DNA from: Ochotona curzoniae
Taxonomy: Eukaryota; Chordata; Mammalia; Lagomorpha; Ochotonidae
Reading direction: 5' to 3'
Assembly: GCF_017591425.1 (NCBI RefSeq)
Contig: NW_024465369.1
Coordinates: forward strand, 29,803,001 to 29,867,000
Length of the DNA stretch: 64,000 bases
Part shown: piece after piece, positions 1 to 12,166 of the stretch
Numbering within the stretch: the first letter of the stretch is position 1
Layout: each line of letters opens with the position of its first letter
The notes under the pieces: model-generated
What the model saw: the letters and a program-made list of their open reading frames with translations, nothing else
Told to the model about the DNA's origin: nothing
The model's database searches: none
Position numbers and translations under genes: made by a program

Positions 1-1387
1 TGATTCTTAGGGGAGTTGGAAGAAATAGTATTGCTCTATACTGCAACCCTAGTTACATTCAACTACTCCAACCATGAGGATAAATCTGAGTGGGTAGTGA
101 GTGTGGATGGGAGCCATGTCAGTTCTTTTGACTGCAGGTGATTGTGGAAAGCAACCATGCCCAAGGCAGCTCAGCACCGTTAATAACCATCCTCTCAACA
201 TACAGAATGCAAGGGGGCAGTTGTCCTGGGAACTGAGAGCTCAAGCACAATGCACCTGCATTTGTCACTTAGAGAAGCAGAAATACTGCTTTTAATTGAA
301 GAAACGTGCAGGAAAACTAAGGCAGTAGCAAAAAACACTCATAATTGTCCAGAGGACAGCCACAGCCAGGACCACACCCCTCCCTAACTGCTGGTGTGTC
401 AGGTTTCTTCATCTGTGCTGGCTGCTGGACGCCAGCCATGGTCAGCTGGCAGAGTCCTCAACCAGTAGGCAAAACTCAAGCACACAACCTTGTTAGGAGT
501 GGAAATTTGGGGCTGGTTCTGGAGGTCCTGGTGCTCAGTTTTCCCACTGTGTGAGCACAGAAGTGAATTCCAATCTGAGGAAACCCTTGTCTTGCTTCAT
601 TTCCAGGAGCCCTGAGATTCCCCTGAGGTGGTATTCTACAGATGTCCTATCCCCACAGTCCCCATCTTCTCCTTTCCCCATTTCTCATGGCTTATCTTAA
701 ACCCAGGCAGTGACTTTCCACCTGTTTTGATTATAGTAAATTACTTACCAATGACTTTGAAAAAATTACTGTCCCTATTACAAACCCACCTTTATTCACA
801 CTGCTTCATCACAGAACAATTTGGGGGTCTAGTAGAACTCTCCTTATTGCTACTCTGAGGGGAAACACCCAAGATCACAATCATGTAGCCTTTTCATTCC
901 ATTTTACTTCAATAAACTGGGCTTTGCTAATGTTGTGCCTCCTTTATACAAGAGAGCTAATGAAACTAAAGTGAATCCTTCAGAAAGAGGCAATAATATA
1001 TTATTATAACATGATGCAGGGGTGATTTATTTAGAATGCCAATTGCTTAGAGGCAAGAATTTTTGTAAAGATCAAATATTAAATCATTACCAAATTGACA
1101 ATGTATTTCCTTATTGGTTTATGAAAATCAGATTTCATATTCAGGAATATCCACCATGCTTAAGAACAGATTCTAAAGTAAGTATCTGTGATAAATTACC
1201 AGATTCTTACCTTGCTTATTATGTTACATGTTCTAAAGTGATATCCTATTGTTTGATTTCTGGATTTTATAGGTTAATAAAATTGAGGCATGAAAAGTTC
1301 CATGACTCAGAACAAGCCTGCAAGGCAGCAGTTCTCTTAGCTCAGCATCAGAGCCACCTGTAAAGTTAATTTAAAGAGATCCTACAT
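1..1387. other. Unassigned sequence, no gene seen
   Basis: Moderately AT-rich single-copy-looking DNA. Open frames of 64-113 codons occur on the plus strand but none shows a recognisable domain, signal peptide or codon bias, and none is flanked by convincing splice sites. I recognise no repeat here. Confidence 0.5.
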
Positions 1388-1664
1388 GGCTGGCACTTGG
1401 TACACTGGTTAAGATGCTTCTTGATATGCTTGTGTGATATATCGGAGTGCCCAGCTCCACTTCTGATTATGTACACTGTGGGAGGTAACATAGATGGTTT
1501 GAGTAGTGGGGTTCCTGTCATTCGCATGGGAGACCCAGATTAAGTCCCTGGCTCCCAGCTTCAGCCTGGCCTAACTCTCACTGTTGTAGGCAGAGGAAAT
1601 GAACCAGAAAATAGGAGAGGGTTGTTTCTCTGTATCTCTATCTCTCTCTCCCCGCCATTCAAAG

Positions 1665-1666
<2 letters not shown>
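1388..1666 (+). mobile_element. Old lagomorph C-type SINE, plus strand
   Basis: Starts at ggctggcacttggtacactg, a decayed tRNA-like head, followed by SINE body landmarks (tgggagacccagattaagtc, gcctggcctaactc) and a CT-rich end. Divergence from the young copies in this window is high and there are many indels, so this is an old insertion. Its A-rich tail appears to have been replaced by the GATA array that follows directly. Confidence 0.75.

Positions 1667-1716
<50 letters not shown>
1667..1716 (+). repeat. (GATA)n microsatellite at a SINE tail
   Basis: About 12.5 uninterrupted GATA units over 50 bases. It lies where the tail of the preceding SINE should be, the usual birthplace of microsatellites in retroposon tails. 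The lack of interruptions suggests it may be length-variable. Confidence 0.95.
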
Positions 1717-3699
1717 AAGTAAAATGAACAGATTCTTGGCTCCACGACCTCCAACAACTTGCTTCGGGTAGTATAGTCTACATTTACACTCACGTATGTC
1801 TAGGCTGCTTTTGATTGGGTTTCACAGGACACATGTAAGTAAAAGGATAGAAGTTAAGAGGCTTAAAGTAGCTGAACTCAGAGCTGAGATCAATCCTCTG
1901 GTTTAGAGTGCCAAAAAGAGGGAAAGGATGAACATAAATATGTATAGCTGGGCCACTCACCTTACTCCCCTTCGCCTGATCTATACCAAGTCTATATTTT
2001 ACAACAGAAGAAGGCACTAATCCCCCACAGTCTCTAATGCACCCACTGAGTTCAACACGTCTACCTAGCAAGCATCACTGCAGTTAGAGTCCAGGGCTAC
2101 TCAGCACAAAGAAGAGGAAGAAGAAAAACACCAATCACAAAAATGTATTGGCTGCCCTACCAAGTATTTAAAGATATCTGAATAGCATATTTATTCTCAG
2201 TTCGTCCAGATGTTCCAGCATTGTTGGCAGAGCATGCCATGCTTCCAAGCCTTCTGTTTGATGTGTATTCATTTTCATGCTTGAACAGTCAGTGTCTGAT
2301 GAGCGTGCTTTTAGAAGTGGAGTAACAATATAGTCTGCTGCTATGCATTCACAGTACTGGTTTCAAACAGATTCTGACCCAAAGCTTGGTTTATAACTTC
2401 GGTGTTCAAAATTCAGAGCATAGTTTTCTTGAAAAACCTTGAAACATGCAGTGCTTAAATTTTCAGGCCAGTTTATAGAGATCTCTTTATAACAAAGCTG
2501 AATTAAGGTGAGGATTATCATGCCCAGCTACATTCTGGAAGTAGAGTGTCATCGAGATTCTCCCAAGGAGAAACACCTGGAGCAGAAAGATATTTCTCTG
2601 TTCTGGATTCACGGTTGACACTTGTAATAATTCTAGTTCATTCTTCTCACATTGCCTCTGTAGGCCCTTGCACGCTCCCTTTTTTTCCCTTCTGGAGCAT
2701 CACTTACGCCAAAATGTACTGCCTACCTCCCTTTCCCACAAATCCACTTTCCTAAATGTGATGGCTTCAAACTAAATGAAATGAAGAGAAATTTGGACAG
2801 ATTTAATTAAGTAGGCAAACAGGCAATAACTCCCAACATTCCAAGAGATATTTGTTTGTTCAAAAAAAAATTCTTCAAAAACTGATTATTGAAATGGCAT
2901 GCAACGTAGCATAATATCGAAACTACAGTAACATAAAAACAATATTTAGATTCTTTGAGGAAAGGCCATAGTGAGGCTGAACTTGCCTAAAATTCTCCTA
3001 AACATATGCTAGGTTGCTTCTCTTCTATTTCTCCACTCCAAATAATCAGATTTGTCAAGGGTGTACTTTATATTTTGAAGCAGTCCCTGTGGAGAAAATG
3101 AAACCACTCATATGTATGCGCGTGATAGACAAAGGTTGGGAAGATGTAATAGAAAGAAGCATTTGAACATAGGGACTTTATCTAAATTCCACTACCAGTG
3201 AAAAATGCACTGGCCTATATAGAGAAATATCCATGCAGATTGTGTGTAAATACACTGAGTGTTGATGTAAATCAGGTTAATTAACACAGACTAACACTTC
3301 TGGTGATATGCTCTGACCAATATTGTTCTTTTATGATATCCATCTCATTAATTTTGGCTCAGCTGGCTTTAACGCAGCAGATTGTAGCTACATAGGGAAT
3401 GGAATATAAAGTATGCATTGCTTTATTAGTGCACTAAGTAGTGATTGGCTAAGTTTCGTAGGGAGGAAGAAGTGATTTTCCTTCACTGCTCTCTGTTGAT
3501 GGTTTTCAGCCAGAGAACCTCTGCAGAGGAAGGAGCATGATCATTGCAGCAGAATTGCAGGGACACAAAGAGAAAGAAACTATGTGAATATCCATGAAAA
3601 ACTGAGGACTTAAGTAGAAATCATCAGGAACACTTACCCTATGTCGCTCAATTCTCTGTAAGAGAGGAAAATGCCTCTTTCTAATATTGGAAGGCAATC
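1717..3699. other. Unassigned sequence, no gene seen
   Basis: About 2 kb without a recognised repeat. Open frames of 69-93 codons are present on both strands without recognisable content. Confidence 0.5.
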
Positions 3700-3714
3700 G
3701 ATTGGAACCATGAA

Positions 3715-3965
3715 TAGAGGTGGTTCTCATACCCAAAAGAGTGAATTCAAATCCCATCTCGTCACCACTTTTTGGCCACTGTGTTTGGAACAACTTATTA
3801 CTCTGTGAAGTATCCCTCTTTTGTGTTATGGGACCAATAATAGTTATTATTATTATTGTTATTATTAATGCTACCTCAGAGGAAGTGGTAAGGCAGAAGA
3901 CTTGTGCTAAGCATGTGTGGTATTTGCTAAGCATTTCCCAAGTGTCCTTTCACATTTTTATTAGG
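3715..3965 (+). mobile_element. MIR SINE, plus strand, with ATT expansion
   Basis: The order of landmarks follows the mammalian MIR consensus: a box-B-like gaattcaaatcccatctc, the core (acttattactctgtgaagta), then aataatagttattattatta and gctacctcagagg. The ATT run near 3845-3872 sits where MIR normally has ataataatag, so it looks like an expansion of the element's own sequence. MIRs predate the placental radiation. The 142-codon minus-strand frame overlapping this element is therefore not a gene. Confidence 0.6.
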
Positions 3966-4490
3966 CTGAAGGAAATTTTCTTTGTGGCCCATTTCAGTTC
4001 AGAATAATAACAGGTCAATGTAATAGCAACCTAGTCTATTCATCCAGACAAAAGCATTACCCTGAAGTCCAACTTCTGTGACTGTGGGGTCCAAGAAGCT
4101 GCCCTTTGCATACCTTGCATTTCTGACAGTATAGGGAGCTTAGTCACAGACTAGTGACAATGAACAGTTAAGTTTCTGGAAGGATGTGCTGTCTCCAGTG
4201 TTAAGTTCAAGGCAGGATTAACTACAATCTGAAAAACAAAGATCCCTTTCTTACTCAGGCCTTGTTTTTTGTTTGTTTCACATTTTAAAAAATGTTATTG
4301 TATTTAAAAGAGAGAGAGAGAGAAAGGGGTGTGGGTGGGGCAGATCTCCAACCTACTAGTTTAATCCTCTTGTGTTTGTAATGGCCACAGCTAGACTAGT
4401 TCAAGTCAGGAGCTGGAAACTCAATCTGGGTCACTCAGAGGGGTGGAAAGGGGCCAAATTGTTTGAGCCATCAGCACCTGCTTCCCTAAT

Positions 4491-4504
4491 AGAATTTACA
4501 TTAG
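4491..4504. repeat. Left target-site duplication of the 5S insertion
   Basis: agaatttacattag, matched at 4594-4607 by agaatttacatcag with one mismatch. It lies within the host SINE. Two extra T residues separate it from the first base of the 5S sequence. Confidence 0.8.
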
Positions 4505-4506
4505 TT

Positions 4507-4596
4507 GTCTGTGGCCATACCACCCTGAAGGCGCCCCATCTCGTCTGATCTCGGAAGCTAAGCAGGGTCGGGGCTGGTTAGTACTTGGATGGGAGA
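4507..4596 (+). pseudogene. 5S rRNA pseudogene, 3'-truncated
   Basis: Matches bases 1-90 of the roughly 121-base vertebrate 5S rRNA, colinear and without gaps. I count five differences (5S positions 5, 6, 24, 31 and 67), compared with the human sequence as I remember it. Diagnostic blocks include ccataccaccctgaa and tctcggaagctaagcagg. The internal A-box region (5S positions 50-64) looks unchanged, but the match ends inside the C box (about 80-97), and the 3' third and T-run terminator are absent. It is therefore not a working gene. A 14-base direct repeat flanks it and there is no poly(A) tail, which fits the class called tailless retropseudogenes: small-RNA copies primed internally by the L1 machinery. 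The right duplication overlaps the last three 5S bases, consistent with microhomology priming. Confidence 0.92.
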
Positions 4597-4607
4597 ATTT
4601 ACATCAG
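4594..4607. repeat. Right target-site duplication of the 5S insertion
   Basis: agaatttacatcag, the partner of 4491-4504. Its first three bases are shared with the end of the 5S match, so the exact junction is ambiguous by three bases. Confidence 0.8.
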
Positions 4608-4706
4608 CAGGAAGTTCAGTGAGAATGGAGCCAGAAACCAAACCCAGAAACTTTGTTGTAGGATACAGGTATATCAAGCAGCATCTTCATCACTGTGCCA
4701 AACACC

Positions 4707-6035
4707 CACTACTCCAGCACTTGTACTTATAAAAATCAGTCTATATTTGATTTAATTTTTACTTTCTATTTACCTTGTCACTGTGAACCACACCCTGCAT
4801 TGAGAGACCCAGTGTGTGCTTTACAAAGCCAGCTCATTGTTCTATGTACGCTTTCGGTTCTTTTCAGATGGCAGAGAGGAAAAAATTCCCCATCTCAGGA
4901 CTGAAGAAGCCATCACATGTTCCCTCTTCATTATGCAGTGTGTAACTCATTTGCTGTTTGTCCTTCACTCTAATGAACACCGAACCTACTCAAAACATAC
5001 TAAGAGATAGTTTTATGAATAATGATACTAACAAAAAGGTTAGCTTCTCTTTTAACACTGCAGGCAATTACTGAAATGTATGAATTCAAATGGGAGTAGA
5101 ATTATAATAGGTTTCATTATTTTTTTAGTCTTTCCATATTTTACCCCTTTCCTTCCTCTCCTTTTCCTCCATTCTCAGCTCTGTTGGTAAAACTTTAATG
5201 AAAGCAAATAACAATGTCCCAGGATCCTCTTTTAGAAAACTTTGATAGATATCCAACAGTCTCAAATACAGCTAGTCTTAGATTATAATCAGCTATGAAT
5301 TCATATGTCCATCTGCCTCATTGTATTAGTGATCCCTACAGATAGAAGGTATGTGTTTTCATCTTTTTTTTTTTTTTAACTTCTAGCCTAACCTCTGTAC
5401 TGCAGATCCTGGCTCACAGACATTGCTAGATGACCCTGATGGTGAGGCTTCATGCTGGGGATGCAAAGCAAGCGAGGAAGCCCAGGTGGTGGTTCAGTGC
5501 TCTGTGGAATACTGGATCATCACTGGGGATGCTGCAATGATCAGTGGGCCCAGCAGAGACTCCAGCCTTCCCATTCACTTTGTTGTCCCAGCACTGCTCA
5601 GCTCTCTGCCCAAATCTCCTGTCCCATCCTATCTTTCACTTCTCCTGGCCTTAGTTTAATGCTTAGTTTTTTGCATGTGTCTTGATGCCAGTGCCTTCTG
5701 TGTGTATCTCACCTGCAAGCTGTTAGCAAGAGAGAATCTGATTGGTTTCATTGTTATAGATAGCATTTCAGCAGGTCATTCTATAGACTGTGGGTTGGTC
5801 AGCAGATGGTCAGGCTTAGATCCCTGTCCCAACCTAACATGTCCACCTGAACACAATGCATTTCTCGGTACTATGGATAGAATGAATCTGAGCATGATTC
5901 TTAGCCTTTCAGCACTTTTCCTCCAGCCAAGAAGAGTAAACTTTTACAAATATCTGCTGAGTGACTGGCTCTGGGGGCTGGGGCTTTGTTTTAGATAAGG
6001 AAAATCCTAGGTCTCTTCGTTTTCTCATGTTTTGA
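4707..6035. other. Unassigned sequence, no gene seen
   Basis: Contains a T run near 5364-5377 and a pyrimidine-rich patch near 5145-5175. The stretch 5690-5990 has an old-repeat feel (gagaatctgattggtttcat) but I could not place it in a family. The open frames of 64-107 codons have no recognisable content. Confidence 0.45.
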
Positions 6036-6363
6036 ATATTTATTTATTTACCTGAAAGGCAGAGTGACAGAGAAGGAGACACCATGAAAGGGGTGAGGAG
6101 GGGAGTGCAGAGAGGGAAAGAAAAAAAAAATTGCATCTGCTGGTTCACTCTTCAAATGGTCATAATAGCTGGGGCTAGTCCAAACTGAAACTAGAGCTTG
6201 GAACTCCTTCTGGATCCAACTGGGGCCCTGAAACTTCAGCCATCTTCTTCTGCTTTCCTAGATTCATTAGCTGGATGTGAAACAGAGCAACCAAGACTCA
6301 AACTGGCACTCCCACATGAGGTACTGGTGGTGCTGGAGGCATCTTAACTTGCTGCACCATTTT
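6036..6363 (-). mobile_element. Old C-type SINE, minus strand
   Basis: Reversed SINE order: tatttatttatttacctg tail, gcatctgctggttcactctt, caactggggccctgaaactt, then the head gcatcttaacttgctgcacc. A purine-rich stretch (about 6100-6131) interrupts the body. Divergence is high. Confidence 0.75.
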
Positions 6364-6677
6364 ATCTTTAGTAAAATGCTAAGAACACAAATCAAATGCA
6401 ACTCCTAAATGCCAGCATCACACAAGACATGGGGGAGAGAATAACTAGGTTAAACACTGTCCTCATTCCTGAGGTATCCAGAGTAGCAGCAGAAGGTACA
6501 CATTCAAGAGCTCCTAAGAGCAGCAGCGTGACCGTGGCTGATAGCTTTGAATAGCAGTTCAAAGCCTGAATTCTTTTCTTCCTAGCTGGCTGACCTAAAC
6601 TCTACTAGTCTACAATTTCCACTAAGTCGGCCTCTGTGCTGGAGGTATTACAGTATAGGGAAGGAAATTTACCCAGT

Positions 6678-7052
6678 GTCTGAGTCAGTTCCTGATGCAG
6701 TAATAGAATGCGTAAGGCTGGGCCATTTATCAAGGAAAGAGATGTGTTGAAGTTCCTGATTCCAAAGGCTGACATGGTCATTTTCTTGCAGCTGTGTCTG
6801 GTGAGGGCCTTGTGCTGCATCATGTGATGCTGGAAGTTGGAAGGGAAAGAAGGCATGTGTGCCAAAGAGAAAGAGAACCCTAATTTCCAAGATTCTTAAC
6901 CCATTCCTGTGAGAAAAGTGTCATTCCATTCATGAGGCCACTACCTCCAGGACCCAAATACCTCCACTAAACCCCACCTCCCAATACTTTCAGAATGTGT
7001 GAATTTAAGACTCTAATACTTGAGCTTTTGGGGTACACATTCAAAGCATAGC
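6678..7052 (-). mobile_element. Ancient MaLR-type LTR (MLT1-like), minus strand
   Basis: Reads as the reverse complement of a mammalian MaLR LTR: gtgtctggtgagggccttgt, ccattcatgaggccactacc, accccacctcccaatacttt, then gggtacacattcaaagcata. The family assignment rests on remembered consensus wording; subfamily is not resolved. No internal retroviral region is visible, so it is probably a solo LTR. It explains the overlapping minus-strand open frames at 6605-6890. Confidence 0.6.
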
Positions 7053-7961
7053 GCACAGGAAATGGGTCCAATAGCTACACACACAGCCTGGCATTTTGTG
7101 AGACTATGGGGACAGTAGTACTTTTCTTGCATAATTTTTTTATGTAAAAATTTGTAGAGTTCTTGACTCACAGAGAAAATTTCATTTAGAATAGCCGTCT
7201 AGTTCCCAGTGCAACCCAAATATTAAAGTGAGGGCATCAATACAATGTCTTGGAAAAACAATAAAAGCAAGTGGGTGGCAGGTGAGGTTGGCGAGAGTGC
7301 AGAGAAAGCTCTGCTGAAAACTTATTGCTAAGTAAGAGCACGCTGGTTGCTGGCAGGGTCAAGGCTGACACCCACACACAGGGTGCAGTTGTCCCCCCCT
7401 TGCCACCTTGAGCTGTTGCAGTTTCTCTTGCAGTGCTCCCGGGGGGCCAGGAGTACCACACATGAAGAGCTGAGGCACTCTGCTAGGGGGCAATTGAAGC
7501 CATGTCTGTTGTGAGCTTATTCTGCTCCCTCACCAAATGCATATCCTGTTACAATGGGAGAGCTCAAAATTTCTACACGTTTCATTGATTTTCATTGTCA
7601 GGATATTAGGGTAGCTGAGCCACCATTTTGAAGATTTCTTAAAACTGCTGTTAAGAAAAACATGGTATGAAAATACGTGACAATGCTGTTTGATGTGTGC
7701 AGCTCAGGTTTTTCTGCCCTCTTTGCAATCTCATGCCAAAACACTGAGCTGAAAGGCTAATCAGCAACCATGAAGGTCATCAGAGGGGATTTTCTGTACG
7801 GATAGAGCTGTATTTGATTTACTTCACATGAAAATTTAAATGCAAAATAAATAGTCACTAAGATTTGTTTTTGTTATGTGATTGCTTTAGTATCAGACAA
7901 GGGAAAAATTAATACTTTTTTCAGCTCCAGACTTAAGAGACATATCCTCCATAATAATGCA
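7053..7961. other. Unassigned sequence, no gene seen
   Basis: No recognised repeat or gene. A CpG-poor, mixed-composition segment; one 74-codon minus-strand frame without recognisable content. Confidence 0.5.
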
Positions 7962-7976
7962 GAGAACAACTTTTTT

Positions 7977-8307
7977 TAAAAAAAAGATTTATTTATTTTT
8001 ATTGGAAAGGTAGATTTTAAGATTGGAGGAGAGACTTAGAGGAAGATCTTCCATTCAATAATTCACTGCCCAAGTGGCTGCTATGGCTGGAGCTGAGCTA
8101 ATCCAAAGCCAGAAGCCAGGAGCTTCTTCTGGGTCTCCCACGCGGGTGCAGGGTCCCAAAGCTTTGGGCCATCCTCCACTGCTTTCCCAGGCCTCAGGCA
8201 GAAAGCTGGATGGGAAGCAGGGCCACCAGGATTAGAACCAGCGACCATATGAGATCCCGGCGCATTCATGGCAAGGCCTTTAACTGCTACTCTATTGCAC
8301 TGGGCCT
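7977..8307 (-). mobile_element. C-type SINE, minus strand, with target duplication
   Basis: Tail aagatttatttatttttatt, body tctcccacgcgggtgcaggg and gggccatcctccactgcttt, reversed head accatatgagatcccggcgc. A 15-base target duplication gagaacaactttttt flanks it at 7962-7976 and 8308-8322. The 94-codon minus-strand frame here is a SINE translation. Confidence 0.92.
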
Positions 8308-8322
8308 GAGAACAACTTTTTT

Positions 8323-10497
8323 CACTGACTATCATAATGTGTACTAGCAAAATGACCAGAACCATAAGGGCAGTGACACTTTGTTACCCCTTCAGAGTCT
8401 ATGAGCCCTGGGTTAAGGGAGACTAATTGTTTTTGATGAATGAGGAATTTGACTACCCCAGCAAGAATTTTCTTTTGTATTAATGGAGCCTTACCACTGC
8501 TTACAAGATGCTGAGAAAGTAGATAAAAGTGACAAGAAGAATGTGCTAAAAACCAGATCATGACGTCACAGTAACCCTTCCTTTCTGAAATCAACTGAAA
8601 TGTTGGACTTTCTGTGGTTCTTTCCACCTTCCTTTTAAACACAAGGAAAATGATCTTTTATTGTCAGATCAACTTGACCTCCTTAATCTCTTAAAGACAG
8701 ACTGATATAAAGACTAGCGGTTGACCTAAGAGTGACTTTGGCGTCTATTCATCTCTTAAGACACTATTAAGTAAATCTCTTTTCTTACAATTTGTGCGTT
8801 CAGATGTTGAATAATACAGTGTGACAATGCTTTAAACTTTTACTGAAGGAAGAAAGTGTGGTTTCAGATGTCACGTATGTTTTAAGAGCCATATTAAAGA
8901 ATTCATAATATTTTTTACCAGATATGCCATTGCATATACCAGAGGAGGGATTTGATATTTTCAAGCCTAGATTAGAGCAGAGTGCTTTGTAATTCAAGTC
9001 TCTGTATGTCCCCTTTGGCCTTAATTGTCCTGAAAACTTCAAGAGGTGCATTCGCTGGCAATATAGTTCCAAAGCTCTAGATAACTTTTCCAAATCAAGC
9101 AGGATTAGAAAATGTGAAAAACAATCATCTAGTGATCATGCAGCCTGTTATCAGCATTCTTTTTGTATTAATAATAAGAAGAATTAAGTCAAGTTTGGAT
9201 TTTAGTAGAAATTTTTCTTATGGAGCAAAAGCCAGATTTTCAAATAAGAATCCTGGGTTGATATAAAGCACAGTTTCCCTCAGAACACTGCTGTGTGAGC
9301 TGGATCAGGCCTTCATCCTGGAGAAACGCCATACAGGAAGAAGGAATGCCTTCCTAAAAGTCGGAAATAGCAGTCCCAGGTTGGACCCTTGTTTCCAGGA
9401 AGAGTGTGTTTCAGGTCAATCTAGGCACACAGCCTTTTTCGTTTGCTTCTGTGTGAGAGAAAACACAGCAAGAGGACAGCTCTTCATAGATTTCATAGCA
9501 GCGAGGGCTCAAGAATCCTGTGTCAGAAGGCTTTGCTGGCTCTCAGTTCAGGAGCCCAAGGCTTTTCAAACAGGGAAGTTCACTATCTGGAAGTGAAGAT
9601 AAGCAATTTGACCTCTTTTACCTTCTGATTTCTGACATGCTGTCGCTAAATATATCAAATTTACGCAAGTATGAGAGCTGGGAATGATCGCATGGGCTCT
9701 GAGTCTGTTAAATGTCCAAGTACTAAACAAACTGCCTCTTTTATTCTTGATTTCTGACCACAATGTGTGGCAAACAATGGCCTTACAATAAATGTTTCTA
9801 GAGTCAACGTGCAGCTTGAGGGAGCAAGGAATTCAGATTTCAGAGGGAAATGATCAGAGTCTAGCTATTTTTTCCTTTTCCAATCACAAACCATTCATGG
9901 AATCTGTTCGCTTTTCATAAGGTAGATATCTAACAGAAATTTAAATGTAAATACACTTGTAGCCACCACTCAGTCATTTTTCAAAACCTTGGTTTCTTAG
10001 AGTTCTTAGCCCAGCAGCATAGCACACTTGAGATGAAAATAAGGCTGACAATATTTTTACGGAAATCTACCAAACCAGTATCATTAATCCATTTGGATTA
10101 TTAAGGCTATAGCACTCTAGTGGAGGATTGCTCTTCTCTTGCATTCCTTTGCAGTTGCAAGTATTTTTTTAGAAGGGAAATTTGCCATCCTCCTAACCAG
10201 GCTGAGATTATAACTGGAGACATTTTCAAAAGAATGAAAACAGGTGTTCACCCCTTAGATTAAGCCATTTCCCCTACCCAATTCCGCAGGAGTCTAAAGA
10301 CACCTTCAAAGACTAAAGAAGTCTGGGCAAAAACAAACCAAAAAAACTAATGGACTGAAAAGATAGAATTAGAGAAGCCACCTCGTTTTGCTGACTCATT
10401 TCTTTAGGTGCACTTGGAGTGCATGGCTCCCAAAACAAAAACTTGACCAAATTTTCCCTTCAGGCCTGGAGAACAATTTTAGTTTTTAAAAAATTGC
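8323..10497. other. Unassigned sequence, no gene seen
   Basis: About 2.2 kb without a recognised repeat. Open frames (61-106 codons, both strands) overlap one another at random and have no recognisable domains. Confidence 0.5.
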
Positions 10498-10508
10498 GTG
10501 AAGGATTT

Positions 10509-10837
10509 GTTTTTTAAAAGATTTATTTTATTTTTATTGGAAATGCAGATATACAGAGAGGAGGAGAGACAGAGAGAAAGATCTTCAGTCTGATGGCTCA
10601 TTGCCCAAGCAGCCGCTATGGCTGGAGCTGAGCCAATCCAAAGCCAGAAGCCAGGAGCTCTTCAAGGTCTCCCACGTGGGTATAGGGTCCCAAGGCTTTG
10701 GGCCATCCTCCACTGTTTTCCCAGGCCACAAGCAGGGAGCTGGATGGGAAGCAGGGCCGCCGGGATTAGAACCAGCGACCATATGGAATCCCGGGCATGC
10801 AAGGTGAAGAGCCAATATGCTATCACGCTGGGCCCAT
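10509..10837 (-). mobile_element. C-type SINE, minus strand, with target duplication
   Basis: Tail aaaagatttattttattttt, body ttgggccatcctccactgtt, reversed head with tatcacgctgggccc. An 11-base duplication gtgaaggattt lies at 10498-10508 and 10838-10848. Four overlapping short frames on both strands here are SINE translations. Confidence 0.92.
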
Positions 10838-10848
10838 GTGAAGGATTT

Positions 10849-11861
10849 ATTAAGTAATTCAATTTAGCAAACGTAAGGTTGAAACGATGAGAAAAAACAA
10901 TAAGAGCCCTAAAGCAAAATTCTTTCTTTTATAACAACTAATTCATTTTCCCAAAATATTTGCTATAGAATTCTGCTAAAATTATGATTTTTCAAAACAA
11001 TTGCTATAATTCTCTCCCAGACAGTGATAAACCTGGAAAAAATTATAGGAAAACTGCATCTATTTGCTAATAAAAACACACTTTTGCTTCATTGTGGTTT
11101 CTAATTTTTAATCCATATGGGATTCTGAGTATTCATAACTGAACTGCATTTACGGTCAAAGCAATTTAAAAGCATGAACATTTTGAAGTACCCAGATTGC
11201 AAACAGAGTAACACTAGGAATTCTGAGAAGGCTTTTGAGTATTTATAGTGTCTGGAATTGGAATGTTTAACCTAGAGGCTGAAAATGCATAAAAGTGAAG
11301 ATCAATGAAACCGTCAAAGCTTTTTTTTCTATTACTGTTTAGAAAGTTGTTCAGGGAACAGCTTTGATTTAGTAAGGTCATCAGTTAAAAAGTAAATAAA
11401 CACCTTAGAATATCCATCATAGCATATTTTAAGCTAAGAAAACACACTGGGAAGACAAGAGAGGAAACAAATTATGTCTTTTTCCCCTTTTCTCTGTCCA
11501 GCATAGTACTTTCAGGATGTCCATCAAACTATCCAGGGGTCAAGGTGAAAATTAAAAACAAAATAAAAAAGTGTAACTGAATTTAAAGCAAAAAGTTTAC
11601 ATTTTCCATCATTTGGCTTATCGGTACCCCTTACAGGAAAACAGTAAATAATGGTGGGAGGAACAAAGGAAAACACGGGACCCTTGTCCTTCGGAGGGCT
11701 CACATGGGACTACAGGTTTGGGATTAAATAGGACCAAGACGCATTTACATAAAAGTGGAGCTGTACTTTTGGAAATTAATCACTCCCTGTTTGAGAGGAA
11801 AACAATATACAGATCTCAATGTTTAATGGCTGTGAGAAAAAAAATCACCTGTATTTACATA
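10849..11861. other. Unassigned AT-rich sequence
   Basis: No recognised repeat, and no open frame worth reporting. AT-rich throughout. Confidence 0.5.
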
Positions 11862-12166
11862 TACAATCACTTTATTTAAAAACAAATATTCAGCAGGCAG
11901 AGAGGCAGCTAGAACTCCCAGTTGCTGCTTCACTCCCCTAATGCCTACAATGGCCACTTCTGGGCTGGGCCACTGTCCGGAGCCAGGGATTTAATCCACA
12001 TCTTCTGTTTGTGTGGCAGGGAACTTCCTGCTTAAACCATCAACAGCTGCTGCCTCACAGAGTACACACTGGAGGGAAGCTGGAATCCAAACCTAGTAAT
12101 CAAGCCCAGGTACCCTCATACAGGACATGGGCATCTTAATTGGATTCTCAAACACCAGGCCAGATG
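11862..12166 (-). mobile_element. Old C-type SINE, minus strand
   Basis: Tail near tttatttaaaaacaaatatt, body tgcttcactcccctaatgcc and tacaatggccacttctgggc, reversed head gacatgggcatcttaattgg. The middle (about 12015-12075) looks expanded relative to other copies, perhaps by a partial internal duplication. Confidence 0.65.

Larger units (their letters stand above)
4285..4706 (-). mobile_element. Old C-type SINE, minus strand, split by a 5S pseudogene
   Basis: On the plus strand it reads tail first: an A/GA-rich end (GA run about 4308-4324), aatggccacagctagactag, gccatcagcacctgcttccc, and finally a reversed head gcatcttcatcactgtgcca. The continuity gcacctgcttccctaatag ... cagcaggaagttcagtgaga is interrupted at 4491-4607 by the 5S rRNA insertion and its target duplication, giving relative ages: SINE first, 5S second. 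Confidence 0.75.

Noticed and set aside
3506..3934. 142-codon minus-strand frame with an Ile-rich segment resembling a membrane helix
   Set aside because: The Ile run is the translation of the ATT expansion inside a MIR element.
4507..4596. Working 5S rRNA gene
   Set aside because: The last quarter of the RNA and the T-run terminator are missing, and the C box is cut.
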